Positions 1 to 12,838 of a stretch of DNA of 64,000 bases are shown here, piece by piece; the first letter of the stretch is position 1; each line of letters begins with the position of its first letter. Made by a program: the position numbers and the translations under genes. The stretch is from positions 13,706,058 to 13,770,057 of the forward strand of contig CM059576.1 in NCBI GenBank assembly GCA_030386875.1. Direction: 5' to 3'. The stretch comes from Morinoia aosen. Lineage: Eukaryota > Arthropoda > Malacostraca > Amphipoda > Talitridae. The notes below the pieces were generated by a model. That model had not been told where the DNA came from. It was given only the letters and a program-made list of their open reading frames with translations, and did no database searches.

Positions 1-120
1 ATGTTCTGGAAAATAAAAACATCTTAAAAAGAAGAGAGACCAGCAAAGCACTGACAATGATAGAATCTCAACTCTTGGATTACTCAGGCTTTTCGTGCAC
101 TGTACAACTTTGTCTTTGCT

Positions 121-409
121 CGTCATAGCCGTGTGTCTATAGGCCCTGCCCGCCGTGCGGGAAACGCGGGTTCGAAGTCCCGGCGCTAGATGGCGATTTT
201 CTCTGTTGGGTATAGGGGAAAAATTCGAAGCACAAAACCCCACTCTTCCCAGGTGTCTGAAATGGATACCGGTCTTGACCGGGGGAAAGCGTCATGGCGT
301 CCTGGCGTTTGTTATAAGGCATTTGAAAATCCAATGTACAAGGTGATATGTATCAGGCTTGAAATTGGAAATAAAGCATCCGTAGATGCCTTCATTATTT
401 ATTTTTTTC
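121..409 (+). mobile_element. tRNA-derived SINE, copy 1
   Basis: The head resembles a Pol III promoter: a box-A-like stretch near 125-137 and a box-B-like GGTTCGAAGTCC at 169-180. The body is shared with three other copies in the window. The 3' end carries AATAAA, a GCATC-CGTA-GATGC hairpin at 376-389 and a short ATT/T-rich tail. The head differs slightly from copy 2 (an extra insertion in the box A region), so this copy is diverged. Like other SINEs it would depend on a LINE for mobility. No target duplication was identified. Confidence 0.82.
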
Positions 410-754
410 TCGCGAATCCGGATGAATCCTTCAAAAGTTCTCAGCTTTCTCTCGTCGTTGTGTGAAACACAACATAATTTGAAAATATATGCATTTATTT
501 TAAAAAATTGATACTGTGTTATTGACATATAAGCTGTTACTTACAAGAGCTTCTTGAGGACCAAACGTCAAAAATTACCTTTTTTAAAATCAAACTCATA
601 TGCACAGTTAATCTTCTCATAGCAAAGAAAAACTATAAAGAAACCATGGAAAATATATCTCTAAAGTTAATTTTCTTATGATGAAGCGCTGTTTTGATGT
701 AACTCAAACTACTACGACTGACAATAATGAGTTAGTTGCGTGTTTTTCTAACAG

Positions 755-1235
755 GCCCTTTACGCGATAATATTTCATTCAAATCTTGTTAAAATATTTC
801 ACAGGAATTGAAAAAATTAGCAAGCAAAACCTCATTTGTATTGCGTAAGTAACCGATAAATAAAATGACGAATAATAATTTTTTGGTCCTCAGAACGTTA
901 GGCAATACATCGGCATGTGTATTTACTTATATAAAGACTACAAATCTTCAAACTAGTTACACAACTGCTGCACATTCTGCCGAATATCTTCTTAAAACAT
1001 TGGTTACTTACGAATAAAAGAGGTAAAAAACTACAACTGGCGAACTCATCGAATCAGAATAAAAGTGAGTAGAAACGCTTCAGCGCACCCACACTTTTCA
1101 ACCTTCAAAAGTTTAATGACACGATTTATAAATAATTAGCGTCAGCCCAATGACTGCGGATGGGTTGGTCACTTAAATATCAAAGCCCTAGTTGCAATTG
1201 TAAATGGAACACTCAATGTCTCCACAAATTGCGAA
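755..1235. repeat. old dispersed repeat R1, copy a
   Basis: This stretch aligns by eye, with many substitutions and gaps, to 31320-31862. Shared blocks include AATAATATTTCATTCAAATC, a GAATAAAAGAGGTAAAAAA-type block, a block around ACCCACACTT and the short stretch ACTCAATG. No open frame is seen, so it is probably a non-autonomous element or an old duplication. The rest of 410-1515 shows nothing recognisable. Confidence 0.5.
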
Positions 1236-1515
1236 ACATGTTTAGAGTCATTAATTCTATTTTTTCAAACAATTTTTCTCCTCAGGCATTGAACAAGAAC
1301 AAAAAAACTGTTATGTAGGAAATTTTTGTACAACATTCAAAATTGAATTTTGAAATATGTTATCGTAACTTACATGTATCAACTGGCATCACAGAACACA
1401 AGAGTGTCATGTTAAATATTTTGTTTTACGATGATTGTGATTCATAATTTTATTATATATGAAATTCTTATGAGTTCAATTGAGGACTGTTAAATTAGAA
1501 AATCTTTAAACCCCC

Positions 1516-1810
1516 CGCCATAGCCATGTGGTAGAGGTTCTGCCGCCGTGCGGCAAGGACCCGGGATCGAATCTCGGTGCAGGCAGTGGCGATTTTCTCT
1601 GTTGGGTATGGAAGAAAAATTCCAGGCACAATACCCCACTCTACCCAGGTGTCTGAAATGGGTACCGGTCTCGACCGGGGGAAAGCGTCATGGCGTCCTG
1701 GCGTTAGTTATAAGGCATTTAAAAATCCAATGTACAAGGTGATATGTATCAGGCTTGATTGGAAATAAAGCATCCGTAGATGCCTTCATTATTATTATTC
1801 ATTATTATTT
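1516..1810 (+). mobile_element. tRNA-derived SINE, copy 2
   Basis: This is the best-preserved full-length plus-strand copy. The head begins CGCCATAGCCATGTGG (box A region), followed by the box-B-like GGATCGAATCTC. The body has the pyrimidine/purine block around TCGACCGGGGGAAAGCG. The end has AATAAA, the 14-nt hairpin GCATCCGTAGATGC (1770-1783) and an ATT microsatellite tail. A conserved 3' hairpin followed by a microsatellite is the usual layout when a SINE 3' end matches the LINE whose enzyme copies it (inference). Confidence 0.88.
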
Positions 1811-2611
1811 CAATATGTTTGTAATAAAGCATCTCATGTATCACAATTTTTGGAAATGAACGGGTTTTCTTCTATTCTTATGTCATCTAACTTCATCGAG
1901 AAATATCCAGTAAAAACTTCCGTAGAGTAATTTCATCGGATATCAAATAGCTAATAATTTTACAATGAATCACATATATCAATGTTGAAATTATCTGTGA
2001 GATGGATTTTATTAATTAACATAGATGTTCTCTTTGTGTATTTTATACTTAAAAACCGTTAATTGCATTAACGAACAACAAAAGAAAATCATTCCCAAAT
2101 ACCTGTTCATGACAACCACTGGCATTTCAAATGTCAAGCTTCGCTCACATTTCATTTTTTAGCCCTAATGCTTAATATTTGATTTCAAGCCACCAAATTG
2201 GTTGGCAGAAATTGGTTTTCTTTAACTCCATGACGGGATTAATTATAAACGATATATAAAAAGTATCATACAACTTACTCTAAAACAAACTGAAATAATA
2301 TGTGAACATTTTATTTTTTCTTTATTTACGCACTTTAATGGAAAAACGAAATAACCTTATAATTATTCAACAGCAAGTATACTCTACCATGCATAAAGCT
2401 GCTAGGTAGCTGCGGCGCGGAAGGAACAGCGCTCCGGAGCAAATGGAACTCTCGGAAGTTCATTTCTCATGAACGAGCTCAATTTGTGTCTCGTACAAGG
2501 CCGAATAGCGAATCATTCTCGTAAGAATAGCATTAAGGTATTTTTCCCCGTCTCGTTCACAGGGAACAATAATGAATAACTATTACTCTGAAGGGGTTTT
2601 TGACTAAAAAA

Positions 2612-3020
2612 TTTACTTTTTCCTAAAGCTGAAAGTTTCCTTTTTCCAATGAAATAACTTGAAGGCCATTTAAAGCAAGATATATGGTATAAAAATGTCT
2701 TTTAATACAATGAATGACGTTTCCTTGCAACGCATTCGTTCACCAGCGCAATCTCGCAGACGCAGTTCATTTCAAAACATGGTCTGAGGAGGTGTGCGAC
2801 GCTCCTATCACTCGATCTAGTCTACGTTTATTCTTTCACGTATAAAAGGAAAAATATATATAATAACAGTTATTTTTATGATGAAACCATTTATAAACTA
2901 ATTTTAAGTTATATTTGTTCCAATATATGGTGCCAATTTTGATTACAAGGTACTTCAAAATAGTTCACAGAAATTCCTTGGATTGCTACATCAAGTTCCA
3001 ATTTGCCATTGTGTCCAGGC
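2612..3020. repeat. old dispersed repeat R2, copy a
   Basis: Diverged copy of 55362-55787. Shared blocks include AAGCTGAAAGTTT, a TCTGAGGAG block, a block beginning GGTGCC and the block GCCATTGTGTCC at 3005-3016. The same order is kept over about 400 bp in both. On the minus strand a short stretch reads similarly in both copies (KRKLSAL then KS), but no long open frame is kept. Confidence 0.5.
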
Positions 3021-4233
3021 ATAAAAAAGTTTCCTGAAATTCTTCCCTGCCCTAATGGGTGGGCTAGAAGCTTTATTCATAATTTTCCCTAGAAGAACTG
3101 TGCCTCCCCCTCACGACCCAGCCTCTCTTCGTTTGTAATAGGGGGTTAGCTTCCGTTTTTAATTAAATTACGCTCGCTTCCTTCGACGCGGGAAGGCCAA
3201 CTTCAAAGTTCAATTATTCAAAAACAACGCATCAGCGAGCAGAATGTCGTTCTTGTAAAACATTCTTGAATGGGTTCCTTTAGTGACTGTTTGGAATATA
3301 ATTAATAATTTCCGTGATTGCATTAAACTTCACATTGACCCAAAATTTTGAAAATCGATTAGTACCTTCTCCTTAACATTTACCAAAATATCTCATTGCT
3401 GAATTATTACAGCCAACATTTGGTTTCGATGCGTACATATGTTATCAGCATGGTTGTATATGAGTATAAGTAATTTCCCAAGTTCCAACTATCTTAACAC
3501 CAAACCTAAATGAGGAAATATTTCTCTTCTTTTACCTAAGTTAGTCAGTTTGAAACTATTTTACTAGACATGACAGAGTAAAAGAAGAAAGAAAACTCAA
3601 ATCGGACGGTCACAAATAGTGATAATCCTTGAATACATGCTCGAATTTTCCAGCGAGAAACGACATTATGGACTACGCTGTGAAGTTACTAAAATGAAAC
3701 CAACACAATATCAGAAACATATTGAGTTAAAATAAAATTTCTCAAGCTCTTAGAAGCATATGTATGAATTCCACGCATCTTAATTTCATTGTTACTTAAT
3801 TTTGCATGAGAAATATTGTGTACCTATCATTGTGCACAAATATCATCATCCACAATAATGCATTTGATGATTCTACTGTTGGATTCTGACGTTTTTACTT
3901 CACTAATATAACATGAACAATACTCATGGTAACACGAATCGTTCAGAAGCCTAAAAAAATATACTTCAATTATCAATAACGTGGAAACAAATTTTCAAGC
4001 TCTTTTAAATACGTACTAATCAATTTTTTCTGAAGGAAAGACAGTTTTTCAAAATTTCCACTGTTGAAAACATAATTACCGAGTTCGTGAGAAGTGCAGA
4101 GCGAATACCTCCTTCCATGCGCGATTCTTTAAAATTGTTTTTAAAGAATCCACCGTCAACTGCGTTCTTGCAGCAATGAACTCACAATCTGGGCAATTAG
4201 AATGACAGAGTTAGAAAGAGAAGATTTTGGATC
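3021..4233. other. unannotated AT-rich DNA
   Basis: No coding frame or recognised repeat is seen. One short inverted repeat is present: 12-bp arms with a 4-nt loop at 4123-4150. The segment ends with GATC, the left copy of the target duplication of the LTR element that follows. Confidence 0.4.
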
Positions 4234-5996
4234 TGTCATGTCATGCCTTTCTCCGTCTTCAAGTCGTTTGAGTTTTAGCCCGCCATTTTAAATGAACAGT
4301 TTCTCATTTGATTGTCCAAAAGTTCTAGAACGAATACGTGATTTTGAAATGAGCGATATTAGGTCAATAACTGAATTATATCAGCAAAGTTAATCGTTAA
4401 TGTCACTAAATGTCGATTTGTGAAGTAGATAATATCTTTATAAAAAATAAGAATAAAAAACTCTGATCCATATTCAAACGTTCTAGTTTTGTTCGCGCAA
4501 ATTAAGATTAATTACTGGAGTTCTCCGCCCTTACGTAGATTCATAGCAGCGGGCTGCGCATTCTGGGGTTTTAACAGCGGATCTGGGTTTTTTATCTGTC
4601 TCCTGGGGTTTACAGTCATGATTTGTGTTGGCAAAACAATTAATTTTAAGGAGCCACAATGATTGTACTACTTGGTAACCACGAAAGCAATATAAAAAGG
4701 GTAAGAAAATTTATTCATTAACGTCTTTTTTCGCTGATCTGGGTTTTTTCTTAAGCTTATGCTGGGGTTTTTTGGTAACATTCTCGTTTGGCGTCCCTTG
4801 TGGCATTCGCTCCCGCTCCGCACTTAGCAAAGGCTTTCCCGGGAGCAAGGTGTGATATTTCGTGCTCTGGCGACCTCCTAATTTCTCTTGTGCCTGCGCC
4901 TTATATGTGTGTTAATCCTTTTTAAGTGATGATCGAACTTAATAAGAGTAAAGAACTGAAGTGAAGTGTGCCTTATATCTGTGAGAACGGTAGATAGCCA
5001 TTCTACCTTTGTGTGTGTCAGTCGAATATCTAAAAGTTGAGCCGCAACTCGTGGCCGTCGTTTCTTGAAACGTTCTCTTAAATACTTTGTATGTTAATGT
5101 CGAGATAATAGGAAGATTCTTTAAAAGACTGAATTTTGTGCCTATTAAAATCATTCGTAAGATCGAAGAAGTGCGTTATTTATTAAAGAAGCCGAGATGC
5201 TTTAATTTGCAGCGTTATAATGGAATTTGAAGGTCATGCGCATTTACGAGTCTTCCATACGCAGGCGTCATGTATTGCTGCGCCTCGAGCGCCATTATAC
5301 AAAATGGCCGACCTTGAGTCCCTTTCGTGTCTTTGTAAAGTTAAGCCTAGTCTGGTTTGTAAATTGCGTGTGCGTACGATAATGATTTAAGGTGATTTCC
5401 TTTACTTTACAGGTAATGTAAAACATGAAAAGTAGCTCAGGGTCTGTGTCGTAGCAGAGGTCTCGCATATAAGATGTAAGTATTGTGAAGTGTAAATACG
5501 TACCACCATGTTTTCCGTCTTGTCGAGTGGTAACTAATTTTAAAAGATGTACAGGTAGAATGATCTAGTAATACTCCCTGGTTGCCTCTTTGTACCAGCA
5601 GTTGAGCTCTAGTAATAAATTCTGAGACGATTAGAAACTTCTTATTTAATTTTACATTTGTTTTTTCTCGCTGGGCTTCTTATTTTCGTGAAATCTGCGT
5701 CGTTTTCGAAACTGTTTATATCGCTGAGGCATTGATCGCCATTGTGATCGTGATACTAGGTTAATGTATTGAAGAATGTTCTTTCCTTGTGCCGCAGAGC
5801 TAATTTAGTTGTAAACTTGAATACTTTCCTTGTGCCGCCGAGCTAATTTAGTTGTAAACTTAAATACTTTCTTTGTACCTTCAAGCTGATTTATTTGTAT
5901 ATCTAAATAACCCTTGTTTTTCAGTGACGTATTCACCGCGCCCAATACATGCTCCTTCTGCTTCCGGTGTTTTTCTCTCCCGGGAAGGGCGCGACA
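4234..5996 (+). repeat. 5' LTR of the Pao/BEL element
   Basis: 1763-bp LTR matching 12839-14900 apart from scattered substitutions and a SINE in the latter. Odd features are several CTGGGGTTT-type motifs between 4560 and 4775 and a 43-bp tandem repeat near the 3' end. Confidence 0.93.
5781..5910 (+). repeat. 43-bp tandem repeat inside the LTR, three units
   Basis: CTTTCCTTGTGCCGC-type units begin at 5781, 5824 and 5867, exactly 43 bp apart, with the third more diverged. The same array is present in the 3' LTR (about 14690-14820), so it predates this insertion. Confidence 0.85.
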
Positions 5997-6124
5997 GTCA
6001 ATCTTTATGTAAGGAGTCAATCCTTATGGCTTGGCATATTCCCGAGACCTCTGCAGACCCACAGCTCGCTCCTAAACGAAGTAAGTGCCATTAGACTTCG
6101 CGGCGTAGGGGACTTTATTAAAAA

Positions 6125-8279
6125 ATGGAGTCGGATAGACCACGGCAGGACTCCAGAGTCGTGCGACTTGATCGCATGACTTGTCTTCAGGAATTAATTA
6201 AATTAAAAATGTCAAGGGCCAGAAGGGAAGCCTGGACTGAAGAAGAATCTAACCAAGAATCCCTCGAGTGTCTTCACCAATTTCAAGATTGGCGAGGACT
6301 CGTGGAAAACGAGTTAGAATATCTAAGAAATATTGGAGCCGGACAAGAAGCTAAAAACCTCATGGCTGACTGCCGGCAATTAAAGAGGCAGGTAAAGTGC
6401 TTTATCAACCCTCGTGTGAACGACCTTTCCAGCGAAAGCTCCACGTCAGCTCACTCAAGAAAGGACGGTCGAGGATCGGGGCCAAAGCGAAGCACCTCCT
6501 CTAGAACTGTGTCTGTGGCGGAGTCCGCGAGGCTGGTGGACTTGAAAAGTTCTATAAAGAGGATCAACATTGAGCACCAAGCACGAGTTGCAGCGCTCAG
6601 GTCGCAGTTTGAGCTCGCTGTGGAGCTTGCTGAAGTAGAAGCAACGGCAGAGAAAAGTAAAATCTCACTTGAAATAGACGAAATCAACAACAGAGGTCTC
6701 TCCAGCCCGGACGGTTCGATCGGCGCAGTCAGCGAAACGGAAAATTCTAGGCACACCAAAGAATGGGTCTCGCAGAACCACGGCAGCGTGTTTTATTGCG
6801 CCACTCCACCTAACCTTTGTGACTATCAGGCACAGCAGCGGGACGCTGCCGCCCAGCTTCAAGATCGAAAGCGAATTAAGGCCTCCAGAATGCGTCAAAA
6901 TGCCCCGTGTTCATCGACGAGCTCCGACTCTAGTTTTTTGAGCCGTTCTGAGGTACGTCCCCCACCGAACCTGGAGAGTAGAGAAATTCACAATGCAAGA
7001 CTTAGGAGTTCTCGCCGACGTAGAGTTCGGGAATCAAGACCCACTCGAGCCACTGACAACAACCAAGGGAACTCTACCAATTACAACCCTCAAGACCCGC
7101 TTTTGTGCTACCTAGAAAAACCATTGGCCAGCGGTGACTACTGCGCGGGAAATGAACTTAGGCTCGACGCCGCTTCTAGGCATCTAGTTTTAATGGAACT
7201 AAAAAAGTCACCTCCCAACCCTTTCCAAGGCGAGCCTAAACGTTACCATACTTGGTTCGCCGAGCTTCGCAACGACTTAAGAACCTTTCTTTAAATCCGA
7301 GCGACGTGGTCGGCATCTTGGAAGCGCGCACATCTGGGGAGCCTCGCGACACAATCGTCAGATTGAGGACTTCATTCGGAAGTGATCCGAAGCGAACTTT
7401 GGACGAAATCGTCTCTCAACTAAGAGAACGATATGGCTCGTCGGAGCAAATCACGGCGGAGTTAAAGAAGATGATCGAGAGATTCGACCAAATAAAAACG
7501 ACTGAATTTGATCCCAAAACCGCTCAATCGCTGCGAACGTTGGGCGACCTGTGCTACAGCATCCAGGGGCAGATGAGGGAGGTGAGAGACTTGGAATACT
7601 ACAATTATGCTCTGGGCCTAGAACCAATTTATGAGAAGCTCCCGGATTTTATTAAATGCAGGTGGAATAAATCCAAGCTCAGCTACCAGAAATCTCATAA
7701 GCGCCATCCTCCTTTAGAGGAATTCTGCAGGTTCTTGCGCGAGAATGCTCAGCGCACGTACTCGGGAGTTCTCACCAAGTTGGACGACGACCAGCATACT
7801 GGACCTAAGGGCAAGTCCAGCAAGCGAGCCACCGTGCTTGCTGTTGAATTCTCGCAGGTGGAAAACACGAGAACCGAATGCCCCTTACACCATAGCTCCG
7901 GGCATTCTCTGGCGTCTTGCAATAAATTTTCTGGTTTGGATGCTGCGGATCGTAGGGGTATCGTTGTGGAGTGCGGTGCGTGTTTCCGATGTTTCGGAGC
8001 GCACCGTATAGCTCAATGCACCGCAGATCAGAGGTCGAAGCCTGTGGTTCCAGCTCTCATCACACGCTGCTTCATTCGGACGGGTCTGAGGGGCAGAGGC
8101 GCCGCCACTCAGAAAATTTCAGCGTACGAGGAAGAGGTTTTGCTTCGAGGGGAGGACCAGCGCCTCGAGGACACTGGTCCCGCAGGTCTCCGCCTCTCAA
8201 CGAGAGACGCAACGCTCCAGAAATGGGAAACCTGTAAAAGGAAAAGTGACAGCCATCGAAAAACAGAAGCTGCTCTAAG
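6125..8279 (+). pseudogene. Pao/BEL gag (DUF1759-like) with zinc knuckles, frameshifted
   Basis: This would encode the structural Gag protein that packages element RNA. An ATG at 6125 opens a 389-codon frame with a charged, partly coiled-coil-like N-terminus (rich in E, K, R; residues about 20-200). Near 7260-7294 the Gag homology moves to another frame (7252-8298), which continues the DUF1759-like region. A CX2CX3HX4C zinc knuckle (CFRCFGAHRIAQC) lies around 7980-8018. At about 8030 the homology moves again, giving a CGSSSHHTLLHS motif typical of Pao/BEL Gag ends. Further stops or frame changes occur around 8235-8280. These lesions make it non-functional. A programmed shift is unlikely because several breaks occur within one domain. 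Confidence 0.85.
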
Positions 8280-11200
8280 ATGGTCTTGGTGGACGTGACG
8301 GCGCCCGGAAGAAGCAGTAAAACTCTCCGCACCTACGTCATCCTGGATGACCAAAGTACTAATTCTTTCGCCACATCTTCTTTGTTAGATTTCTTTGCAT
8401 TACCTCACAAAAGGGAAACGTATTCCATCACCACGATTTCAAGTTCTAAAATTAAATCCTACGGTCGGACTACGGAGGGTTTTCGAGTAAAGGGCGTAAA
8501 CCGCTCTGAGTCTTATGCTCTTCCACCTCTATTCGAGCACGACGGCATTCCTCATAATAAGTACGACGTGGCGACGAGAGAAGACGTCTTGAAGAACCCC
8601 GACATCGCTCATCTTGCATCGGAATTTCTCCCTCTGGACTGCAATGCTCTCGTGAGTCTGTTGCTGGGCCGAGACGCAGAGGATGTATTAGTTGCAGATC
8701 TAATCCACCGGAAGCCCCCTGTCTACAAAACACCTTTGGGATGGGCTGTTGTTGAAAGAGTCAACCCTTCAGAGCCTCACCCGTCGAACATGCAGATGAG
8801 TGTGTATAAAACTCAAGTCGAAGATCACTTTTCGGCTCAGCCTTGTTTCGGTCCTCTGGCTCCAGTCTTCGACACCAGAATGGACGACGAGAGTCCTGGA
8901 CCGTCCGTTGAGGACAGGAAATTCTTGTCGCTGATTGACGAGAATATAGTTGTAAATGCTGAGGGGCATCTAGAAACTCCGCTGCCGTTCATAGATCGCA
9001 TGTCTAAGCTTCCAGACAACACGAAGGCCGTCTATCGCCGCTCCAGAAACACCTTGGCGCGGTTAATCAAAGACCCCGCCAAATTACAGCAGTGTTTGAA
9101 GATATTCCAAGACTACGTGGATAGTGGACACGTAGAGGTAGTTCCTTCCCAAGAACTTCAACCGGCTGAAGGACACTTTTGGTATCTCCCGGTTTTTCCC
9201 GTTACACATCCCAAGAAAAAGAAGGTGCGCATCGTCTTCGACTCTGCGGCGCAGTATTTCGGACGCAACTTAAACGGAACCTTGCTTCAGGGGCCAGATG
9301 CCAACAATAGTCTTCGTGGAGTGCTCCTTAGGTTTCGAGAGAACAAGGTTGGTTTCGTTGCTGACGTGGAAAAAAGGTTCCACGCCTTCTATGTCCGTCC
9401 CTCCGACCGAAATTTTCTCAGGTTCTTCTGGTTCAAGGACAATGATCCTTGCAAAGCAATTGTCTCATACCGGGCAAGAGTGCACGTCTTCGTAAATCGA
9501 TCAAGTCCGGCTGTCGCAACTCACTGTCTGCGCCACGCCATTAGGGAAGCCTCAAGAGAGGAGAGAGAAAACGGAGACAGACTTGCCTGGAAGGCTCTGA
9601 GCTACGTCGAGCGCGGATTTTACGTTGACGACGGACTGGGATCCGCAGGTTCAGCTCAAGAGGCCGTCGACATTCTAGTCAAGACTCGAGAGTACCTGGA
9701 GACGTTCAAGGTTCGTTTTCACAAAATCTCTTCTAGTCATCAGGAGGTTTTGAACGCATTCCCGGAATCGGAACGCGAGGAAGGAAAAGTGGAGTTTTGG
9801 GAGGATGGTTGTAGTCAGCGCACCCTGGAAGTGACGTGGAATACTACGACCGACCGGTTTGACGTACATACCGAGGTGGTGGACCGCCCGTTCACGAAAC
9901 GTGGTTTGTTAGCCACCGTCAATTCAATCTTTGATCCAATCGGCTTAGCTAGCCCCGTCGTATTGGGAGGCCGACTGATCATGCACACCTTGATCCCTCC
10001 CGTTAAACAAGACCCAGAAAATTTGGCAAAGTTGGGGTGGGACGATCCTCTTCCCGTCGCTCATCTTGCGACGTGGGAATCGTGGAAAGAGTCGTTGCGA
10101 GGACTCTCCGACCTGTCGTTGGACAGGTGCCTCATTCCTGGAGACTTCGGGGAGGTTCATTCACGAAGTTTGCATTGCTTCGCCGACGCCTCTGAACAAG
10201 CCATAGGACATGTCACCTACTTACGATCAGTCGATGTGAGTGGACGCGTGCACGTGTCTTTTGTAAGCGCTGACAGCAAGGTGGCTCCCAGAGCTGCCAC
10301 AACAAGCATACCACGTTTGGAACTCTGCGCGGCCGTCGAGTGCAGCGAGGCCTCCAGAAGAATATGCGAAGAGATAAGCGTCGAGATCAACGACGTAGTG
10401 ATGTACTCAGACAGCAAGGTAGTGCTGGGCTACCTCAACAACGAAACTAAAAGATTTTCAAAGTATGTGACTAGAAGAATTGAAGCGGCTACGAAGGTTC
10501 GTCCCAAGGAACTCTGGCGGTACGTAGCCACAGAGTGCAACCCGGCGGATATGGCCTCTCGTCCCACAAGCGCAGAGAACCTGAAGAGGATACGCTGGTT
10601 GACGGGCCCTTCCTTTATGTGGGAAGATCATCTGCCTGACGAGCAAAAAGGCGCAGATATCTCGCTGTCAGTGAGTTTGCCCGAGGAGAAACTCGTCCAG
10701 GAATGCTCGAATTTCGTCACCTCCCTTCAGACCCCAGAGCTTCAGCGTGAAGTTCCTGCCTACTTAACTGGTGACTTTGTCTCTGTTCGTAGAGCATCAA
10801 GACTGGCGACGAACTTCTATTTCAAATGGAAGGACCGAACTCAGCAAAGAAAAGGAGTGGCTCTGGCCATCAGATCCTTGGAATCACTAAACTTCGGGGG
10901 TGAGAAGTTAGCCATCTCTGACGTTCAACACGCAACCTTTCAAGACGTGATCAGTAATCTCAAGAAAGAAAAGGACATTCCTCTGCGCCACCCTTTGTCT
11001 TCTTTGAGCCCCTTTATTGATGCTGACGGTCTGTTGCGAGTAGGCGGACGCCTCAGGCGCGTCAACTTGCCCGGGCGTATAAAGCACCCCATTGTGCTTC
11101 CCGAAGACCACCCGCTCACCTCTAGCATTGTGTCTCATTATCACAAACTCTCCGGGCATCAAGGTGCTCACATTTCTCATGGAGCCATACGAGATGCAGG

Positions 11201-12264
11201 CTATCATATAGTGCACGGAAAGAAGGTCATCCGTAAGTTCGTAAATGACTGCGTCGTATGCAGAAAATTGAGAAGGAGACCCGAAGAGCAGAAAATGAGT
11301 GACCTACCAGAGGACCGACTTGCTTGCACCGCTCCTTTTACGAACACAGGTTTGGACGTGGCAGGCCCGTGGCAGGTCGTCGAGGGAATTTCTACGAGAA
11401 ACAATAAAAGGACTTCTAAGGTATGGGCCTTGGTGTTGACCTGTCTAACCTCTAGAGCGGTGCATGTGGAACCGCTGCCTGCCATGGACACTTCTAGCTT
11501 TCGAAACGCTCTCAGGCGATTCATGTGCGTTCGTGGATCGTGCAAAATCATAAGGAGCGACCGCGGTTCTAATTTCGTCGGCAGCTATAACCAGGACCTC
11601 GACATGAGGTCACTCTCCACGACGCTGCAAGACTTCGATGTGCAGTGGATCTTTAATCCCCCTCACGCACCCCATTTTGGTGGAGTTTGGGAACGTAAAG
11701 TGGGAGCTATAAAGAAGGCCATGTTGTTCTCTCTTTCCCAGTGCGGCATGAGAACACCTAGTAGAGATGAGCTCTACACCTTTTTTCAAGAAGCAGCATC
11801 AATCGTCAACAACAATCGTATGGTCCCTATCGAGCGACCCTAATGATCCACAACCCCTGACTCCAAACATGCTCCTAACGTTGAAAGAAGCGGGCGACAA
11901 CCCTCCTCTCTGCGACACCTCCCCTGCGGACCTCATAGCCTACGGAAAGAAGCGCTGGCGTAGAGTCAACCATCTGGCAGAGGTCTTCTGGCAGAAGTGG
12001 AAAAGCGACTACATACAGGAGCTTCAATTGCGCTCCAAGTGGACGAAGAGGACAACCAACTTGAGCCCTGGAGACATCGTCATGCTCGTCGAGCCCGCTC
12101 CGAGGAATAAATGGGCGATGGTTAGGGTGGTCAGGGTCAAGAAGAGCGGGGACGGTCTAGTGCGTTCCGTAGTGGTATCTCGGGCCGCTACTGCGGGAGG
12201 GACGATAGCGTGCGAACGTCCGATAGGCAAGGTAGTAAGTTTAGGTCTCCGTGGAGACAACTAG
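8280..12264 (+). pseudogene. Pao/BEL pol: protease, RT, RNase H, integrase, DUF5641
   Basis: One 1187-codon frame (8280-11843) holds most of Pol. It has an aspartic protease with an LDDQS active-site region near residue 23, then the A17-type linker (TPLGWAVV). The RT has ADVEKRFH and the YVDD catalytic motif at about residue 448. The RNase H region starts at HCFADAS near residue 633. The integrase has an H2C2 zinc finger (about residues 955-995) and a D,D,E set in GLDVAGPW (about 1025), RSDRGSNF (about 1093) and FGGVWERK (about 1138). The frame breaks near 11826-11843, and the DUF5641-like C-terminus continues in the 11767-12264 frame. The 8280 start is only the first codon of the open frame; in the intact element Gag and Pol were probably one polyprotein. 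Confidence 0.92.
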
Positions 12265-12822
12265 ACCTCATAGTGTCCGATTCTTGAATCAAGTTGATTA
12301 GTGTACTCTATTTATCGTGCCCGTCGCAATTGTGACGCGTCCTTCCAGTCTCCCTGTCAAGCATTCCCATTGTTAATAAGCTTATTTCAAGCGGTCGGCG
12401 GAAGGTATCTCACTGCTGCTGATGGGGGGAGGTGAAGAGCTGCAGACTTCTCCTTCCTCTCCCGGTAGTGGTGTGATGCGTGAAGCACGTTCGTTTTTCT
12501 TCCCCTATCTATCTCTCACTAAGTCAGTTCGCGGTTTGCCTACTATAGAGTATTAGATTTTGACTACTGACGGGGTTCGCCTCTAATTTTGTTGTACTAT
12601 TCGCTCGTAAAGTTCCTAACACTAGTCACGTGCGTTATTCTTGTGCCTATCGGACTAAGGAACATTGATCTCTATCTAGATATAAGAAATTTCTTATTGT
12701 AAACGGATTGATTTATGGTCTCTTAGTATAAGCGTAATGTTACTGATTATCGTTTACCAAGCTAAGGTACTCTTTACGTGTTCTCTTCAAGCCGTCGAAA
12801 TGATGTTTGCCTGTGTATTTTT
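12265..12822. other. 3' non-coding part of the Pao/BEL internal region
   Basis: Lies between the DUF5641 stop and the polypurine tract. No env-like or other open frame is seen. Confidence 0.6.
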
Positions 12823-12838
12823 CAAAAATAGGGGGGAG
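12823..12838 (+). promoter_or_regulatory. polypurine tract of the Pao/BEL element
   Basis: A purine-rich run (CAAAAATAGGGGGGAG) ends immediately before the TG of the 3' LTR. This is the expected position for plus-strand priming during reverse transcription. Confidence 0.85.

Noticed and set aside
121-195. Possible tRNA gene
   Set aside because: Box A and B are present but the rest does not fold as a tRNA, and the same sequence heads four dispersed copies with a shared body, so it is a SINE.
4939-5154. 71-codon frame present in both Pao/BEL LTRs
   Set aside because: Identical because the LTRs are duplicates; not a known LTR-encoded protein and no motif.
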